A stretch of 64,000 bases of DNA from an uncultured Saprospiraceae bacterium (lineage in GTDB: Bacteria; Bacteroidota; Bacteroidia; Chitinophagales; Saprospiraceae), in the NCBI GenBank assembly GCA_938015595.1, contig CALLPI010000020.1, positions 62,001-126,000 of the forward strand, in the 5' to 3' direction. The position numbers were made by a program, and so were the translations under genes. How positions within the stretch are numbered: the stretch's first letter is position 1; each line of letters starts with the position of its first letter. Below, one piece after another: positions 60,076 to 64,000 of the stretch. Below the pieces are notes generated by a model. The model searched no databases, had not been told where the DNA came from, and saw only the letters and a program-made list of their open reading frames with translations.

Positions 60076-62613
60076 ATGAAGCCTTTCCTGTTTTTTTTCG
60101 CCTGCATGGGCTGCCTGCAACCCTTGTTTGGTCAGCAAAGTGGCAAAGCCTACATTAGCGGCTTGGTGCGCGATGCGCTCAACGACACCCCCATTGAGGT
60201 AGCTACCGTATATGTAAAAGGTACCAACCTGGCTGCCGAAACCGCCTCCAATGGGCGCTATCGGTTGGAAGTACCGGTGAATCAGGAAGTAGAGGTGGTT
60301 TTTTCGCGCATTGGATACAAGGAGGCTACCTACAAACTGGCGCCCATGCCGCCCAATACTACCCGACAGGTGGATGTAGCGCTGGCACCTGCCGAAACCA
60401 CCCTGGAGGTAGTGGTGCGCGAGAGCCGCATACAGGAGTCGGGTATGGTCCGCGAGGACGTCACTCAGTTTAAGCTTTTACCTACCACTACGGGCAATCT
60501 TGAAAGTGTGCTGCCCCACATAGCACTGGGCACAAGTAGTGGCAGCGGTGGCGAACTCAGCTCGCAATACAATGTGCGCGGCGGCAACTACGACGAAAAC
60601 CTGGTGTATGTCAACGACTTTGAAATTTATCGCCCTCAACTCATCCGCGCCGGCCAGCAGGAGGGGCTTACCTTTCCCAACATTGACCTCATCCAGGCAC
60701 TGTCTTTTTCCTCGGGCGGCTTCGAAGCTCGCTATGGTGACAAGATGTCTTCTGTGCTCGACGTCAAGTACAAGCGCCCCGAGCACTTGCGCGGCTCCTT
60801 TAGTGCCAGCTTCTTGGGTGGCTCCGCTCATTTAGAGGGCAGTTTCAAGCCGCGCCCCCAAAGCTACCAACGCCTGCGCTTCCTGCTGGGCGCTCGCTAT
60901 AAAACTACCCGCTACCTGCTGGGCACGCTCGATGTGAAAGGCGAGTACATCCCCAACTTCTCCGACATACAGGCCTACCTCACCTATGATCTCAACCGCG
61001 ACTGGCAACTGGGCTACCTCGGCAATCTCAACCGCAGCGTGTATCGCTTTGCCCCCACCGAACGCAGCACCGCTTTTGGTCTGGTGAGCTACACCCTGCA
61101 GCTCTTTAGCTTGTTTGAAGGCCAGGAAGTGGACGACTTCACCACTATCATGAACGGACTCTCGCTTACGTACCTGCCCGATCGCGCTCGCAATCCTTTC
61201 TTTCTCAAGTTCATCGCGTCACGCTTTCAGAGCAACGAAAACGAGCGCTTTGATATCATTGGCCGCTACAGCCTCCGCCAGATTGACAGCAACCTCGGCA
61301 GCGATACTTTCGGCGAAGTGCTGGCCGAACTGGGCAATGGAACCCAACACCTGTACGTACGTAATTTTCTGGACATCCGCCTGCACAACGCCGAAGTCAA
61401 AGGCGGCCTCGAACTTCAGCCCAACTTCAAAAAGCCCCAAACCACCGGCACCCACTTTCTGCAATGGAGCCTCAAATACCAGCATGAAGACATTCAGGAC
61501 CGTATCAACGAATGGGAGCGCCTCGACTCCGCTGGCTATTCCCTGCCCTACGATACCAACTTCGTACTTCTGTACAATGTGCTCAAAACCCGCAATGCAC
61601 TGGCCTCCAACCGTCTGAACGGCTTTTTTCAAAATACCTACACCGTGCGCCGCGACGAACAGGGCGAGCTGCGTCTGTCGTTGGGCTTGCGCGCCTCCTG
61701 GTGGGACCTCAACCAGGAGCTGCTCCTGTCGCCCCGCGCCCAACTGCTGTACAAGCCCCTGCGCGGCAAGCGCGACGTATCCTGGCGCCTGGCAGCCGGC
61801 CTGTACATACAGCCCCCCTTCTACCGCGAAATGCGCGGCTTCGACGGTGCGGTCAATACTCGCCTGCTAGCGCAAAAATCGGCACATTTCGTGGCTGGTA
61901 TGACTTACGACTTCTACCTGGGCAAGCGCAACCCCACCAAGTTCAAGTTTATCACCGAGGCCTATTACAAAAGTCTATGGGATATGGTGTCGTACGAAAT
62001 TGAGAATGTACGCATCCGCTACTCCGGCTTCAATGATGCGCGCGGCTACATTGCTGGCCTCGACATGCGCCTCAACGGCGAGTTTGTACCTGGGGCAGAA
62101 TCCTGGTTCAACCTCTCTATCCTGCGCGCCCGCGAACTTCTGGACGGCATTACCCACCTGCGCCGTGAGATTGGCAGCCGCGAGGCCACCCCCGTCAATA
62201 ATGTACCCCGCCCTACTGATCAGTTAGTGACGCTCTCGGTGTTTTTTCAGGACTATCTGCCCCGCAACAAAAACTTCAAGGTAAACCTCAACTTCACTTT
62301 TGGCACGGGCTTGCCTTTCGGCTTGCAAGGCGACAACCGCGTGTATCGCAATACTTACCGCTTTGATGCCTACCACCGTGTGGACCTGGGCTTTATGCTC
62401 TTAATGTGGGATGCTGATCGCCGTGCTAACCGTCCGCAACATTTTCTGCGTTTCAGCCGTCAAACCTGGCTGTCTATGGAGGTCTTCAATCTCATGCAGG
62501 TGCAAAACCAGGCCGGCAATACCTGGATCAAAACCATCTTCGCCCAGCAATACGCTATACCTAACTACCTGACATCGAGGCGTATCAATCTTAGGTTGCG
62601 CATGGAGTTTTAA
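60076..62613 (+). CDS. TonB-dependent receptor with carboxypeptidase-like N-terminal domain
   Basis: 845 residues. A signal peptide (LFFFACMGCLQPLFG) is followed by a CarboxypepD_reg-like domain at about 26-110 (SGLVRDALNDTPIEVATVYV, FSRIGYKEATYKL). The plug (about 125-240) has YNVRGGNYDENLVYVNDFEI and ALSFSSGGFEARYGDKMSSV. The barrel ends in SRRINLRLRMEF. This is a widely shared Bacteroidota receptor type usually encoded next to a DUF4249 lipoprotein, as here, although here the lipoprotein gene points the opposite way. Cargo unknown. A near-consensus element (CATTTTTG) is about 25 bases upstream. Confidence 0.9.
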   Translation: MKPFLFFFACMGCLQPLFGQQSGKAYISGLVRDALNDTPIEVATVYVKGTNLAAETASNGRYRLEVPVNQEVEVVFSRIGYKEATYKLAPMPPNTTRQVDVALAPAETTLEVVVRESRIQESGMVREDVTQFKLLPTTTGNLESVLPHIALGTSSGSGGELSSQYNVRGGNYDENLVYVNDFEIYRPQLIRAGQQEGLTFPNIDLIQALSFSSGGFEARYGDKMSSVLDVKYKRPEHLRGSFSASFLGGSAHLEGSFKPRPQSYQRLRFLLGARYKTTRYLLGTLDVKGEYIPNFSDIQAYLTYDLNRDWQLGYLGNLNRSVYRFAPTERSTAFGLVSYTLQLFSLFEGQEVDDFTTIMNGLSLTYLPDRARNPFFLKFIASRFQSNENERFDIIGRYSLRQIDSNLGSDTFGEVLAELGNGTQHLYVRNFLDIRLHNAEVKGGLELQPNFKKPQTTGTHFLQWSLKYQHEDIQDRINEWERLDSAGYSLPYDTNFVLLYNVLKTRNALASNRLNGFFQNTYTVRRDEQGELRLSLGLRASWWDLNQELLLSPRAQLLYKPLRGKRDVSWRLAAGLYIQPPFYREMRGFDGAVNTRLLAQKSAHFVAGMTYDFYLGKRNPTKFKFITEAYYKSLWDMVSYEIENVRIRYSGFNDARGYIAGLDMRLNGEFVPGAESWFNLSILRARELLDGITHLRREIGSREATPVNNVPRPTDQLVTLSVFFQDYLPRNKNFKVNLNFTFGTGLPFGLQGDNRVYRNTYRFDAYHRVDLGFMLLMWDADRRANRPQHFLRFSRQTWLSMEVFNLMQVQNQAGNTWIKTIFAQQYAIPNYLTSRRINLRLRMEF

Positions 62614-62641
62614 GTGGCTTAGGGCTTGATGCAGGCTGCCT

Positions 62642-63586
62642 TTAGCGCACCAGTACCCTTACTGCATTGCCCAAGGCGAAGATGCCATAACCCTCTTGTA
62701 TGTTAGAGAAAACCTGCACGGGTTCGGCAAAGGGGTTGCCTGCGTTCTGCCGGTACACCCCGTAGGTGCGCTCGTACAGGTATGCCTCGCGCGAGATTTG
62801 GTACACCCATACCACGTAGCCGGCGTCAATTTCGGGAATGACCTGCTGCGGGTAAGTAGAAAAACGTAGTTTGTAATTGCGGCCATTGAAAGCCCCGTCG
62901 GCAATGATCAGGCTTGCGCCGCTGCCCTCTGAAAAGTTGGGGTCGCTAAAGTTGAGGTAGCGTTCGTTTTCTACTACGGTGGTATCGCCGGGTTCTATTT
63001 CGGCGGCCAGTCGTTCCATAACGAATACGCGATAGTAGTTTTGCTCTTGGGCGGGGTCTTGGATTTCGATAATGATTTCGTCTTGGCGGCTGCCTTCATT
63101 GGTAATGACTCCTGCGCGGCGTAGTTCTGCTGACAAAATAGTGGGCTCGCCGGGCATCGTCTGCTCTGCCCAGGCTCGTTCAAAGCCGGGCAATTCAAGC
63201 TCCATGCGATAGGTGCTTCTACTTGCTGATAGCGGTTGCGTCAGTCGGGCTTCATACATGCGGCTTTGAGGGTTAAATGCAAACACGGCAAAAAGCGCGC
63301 CATCTTGCCAGAGTTTTAGTTGGGCATTGGCAGGAAAATCAAAATTCCTTCCATCCAAAATGCCTTGGCTTCGACTCACCAAAGCACGTGCTATTGTATC
63401 GCCGGCATTGAGCGTACATACCAACACAGGCCTGGGCGCGTGCTCGGGCAGTTTGATTTCCACAACTTGCGAAAAAGTATCTGCATCACAAGCAGAGAAA
63501 ACCACAACCGCCGCAAAGGCCAATGAGCCCGACAGCAACAGGCTTGACAAGCCAGAAAACGCAGGTGAACAACAGGAATAACGCAT
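62642..63586 (-). CDS. DUF4249 lipoprotein
   Basis: 314 residues with a lipoprotein signal (SLAFAAVVVFSAC, Cys33). Beta-rich body with ALVSRSQGILDGRNFDFPAN, YRMELELPGFERAWAEQTMP, ISREAYLYERTYGVYRQNAG and the closing FSNIQEGYGIFALGNAVRVL, all typical of DUF4249. The partner receptor ends only 28 bases away but on the other strand, so the two cannot share a transcript. Role likely at the outer membrane with the receptor; unproven. Confidence 0.85.
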   Translation of the reverse strand: MRYSCCSPAFSGLSSLLLSGSLAFAAVVVFSACDADTFSQVVEIKLPEHAPRPVLVCTLNAGDTIARALVSRSQGILDGRNFDFPANAQLKLWQDGALFAVFAFNPQSRMYEARLTQPLSASRSTYRMELELPGFERAWAEQTMPGEPTILSAELRRAGVITNEGSRQDEIIIEIQDPAQEQNYYRVFVMERLAAEIEPGDTTVVENERYLNFSDPNFSEGSGASLIIADGAFNGRNYKLRFSTYPQQVIPEIDAGYVVWVYQISREAYLYERTYGVYRQNAGNPFAEPVQVFSNIQEGYGIFALGNAVRVLVR

Positions 63587-63727
63587 GATATCCAGCCTTT
63601 GAGCTTATTTGGAAAAGTCTAACGCCTTGGAAAACGTAATACCAGGTATCCATATTGGAAGGCAAGAAAAACATATATCCACATGCACCTCTCATCTGGG
63701 ATGCCCGGCCTGCACTTACCAGTGGGT

Positions 63728-64000
63728 TCAGCCCGATACCTCCAGTGCTCTCACCCGCATTTCTTGGCCTTGCAGTACTCGCAACAAGTAGCTGCCGCAC
63801 CCAGGGCAGGCCTCGTACAGTTGGTTTATGCCAAACTCCTGACCGCATTCCAGGCAGCGGGCACGCCCTGGCAATTGGTGGATGCAGCGCTCGGCCTGCT
63901 CCAGCACGCTGCCTTTGACGCCCATATCCCAGGCAAAATCCAGCGCATCCAATGCCACGCCTGATAGCGCGCCAATTTCCAGCTCAATGCGTTCTACTTG
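63728..64000 (-). CDS. hypA: HypA nickel metallochaperone (C-terminal part)
   Basis: The gene runs off the right edge; the 90 residues seen are the C-terminal part. HypA delivers nickel during maturation of NiFe hydrogenases and, in some species, urease. The visible part has IELEIGALSG, the start of the conserved core, then the zinc site CLECG ... CPGCGS (two CxxC pairs) and the ending GQEMRVRALEV, standard for HypA. The N-terminal nickel-binding His-Glu is outside the window. The rest of a hyp/hydrogenase cluster would lie to the right. The region 63587-63727 between this and the lipoprotein gene shows no gene. Confidence 0.85.
   Translation of the reverse strand, partial: QVERIELEIGALSGVALDALDFAWDMGVKGSVLEQAERCIHQLPGRARCLECGQEFGINQLYEACPGCGSYLLRVLQGQEMRVRALEVSG

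Noticed and set aside
1-64000. tRNA, rRNA, CRISPR arrays, insertion sequences, prophage or toxin-antitoxin genes
   Set aside because: Searched the intergenic regions by eye for tRNA arms, direct repeat-spacer patterns and transposase or integrase motifs; none convincing.

Overview
The window looks like chromosomal DNA of a member of the Bacteroidota, most likely a Saprospiria-type organism. It has moderate GC, TonB-dependent receptors with carboxypeptidase-like N-terminal domains, DUF4249 lipoproteins, type IX secretion C-terminal sorting domains and an HmuY/receptor pair. Many genes are preceded by the Bacteroidota promoter element TAnnTTTG, several with a TTG 19-21 bases upstream. Placement at family level is inference. 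I saw no rRNA, tRNA, insertion sequence, CRISPR array or prophage signature.

Layout. 1-5.2 kb: the end of a patatin-like phospholipase, then exbB-exbD-exbD-tonB (energy supply for outer-membrane transport) and a one-POTRA Omp85-like barrel with a strong terminator. 5.2-9.6 kb: a tight four-gene operon (nadK, cyclase/formamidase-like hydrolase, TPR membrane protein, TMTC-like glycosyltransferase with TPRs). 9.7-13 kb: minus-strand genes (ATP-grasp, DinB, DoxX, FemAB-like acyltransferase). 13.5-16.8 kb: a DUF4249-like lipoprotein and a UvrD/PcrA helicase. 17-20.2 kb: a 1054-residue Asp-box propeller protein. 20.4-23.3 kb: TonB receptor plus HmuY-like lipoprotein. 23.5-30.3 kb: adk, glpD, a baeRF-type protein, PpiD-like chaperone, RNA methyltransferase-like enzyme. 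30.3-35.1 kb: GH3/beta-lactamase fusion, thioredoxin-like protein, TrmH-family methyltransferase. 35.3-39.3 kb: a T9SS-sorted surface protein divergent from a helical protein of unknown function. 39.3-41.2 kb: an ECF sigma factor translationally coupled to a protein that joins a cytoplasmic N-terminus and membrane helix to a beta-barrel-like domain. 41.6-46 kb: MaoC hydratase, SDR, TonB receptor. 46.1-50.7 kb: a CotH/lamin-tail surface protein and an unusual polytopic membrane protein fused to a THEP1-like NTPase. 50.9-58.2 kb: minus-strand genes (gamma-glutamylcyclotransferase-like, DUF6438, M43 metalloprotease, OmpA-like, DPP III, DUF4112, polyprenol-phosphate mannose synthase-like). 58.15-58.85 kb: a frameshifted gene remnant. 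59-63.6 kb: NYN/cold-shock fusion, TonB receptor, DUF4249 lipoprotein. The window ends inside hypA, a nickel metallochaperone gene.

How it fits together. Three TonB-dependent receptors could draw on the ExbB/ExbD/TonB complex encoded at the start. The Dpm1-like enzyme could supply lipid-linked mannose to the TMTC-like enzyme. The two most unusual proteins are the 48.9-50.7 kb membrane/NTPase fusion, which resembles a single-chain ECF-type transporter with a THEP1 ATPase, and the 39.3-40.6 kb protein, which could carry a signal from the outer membrane to the ECF sigma factor encoded next to it. Both interpretations are inference from sequence features.
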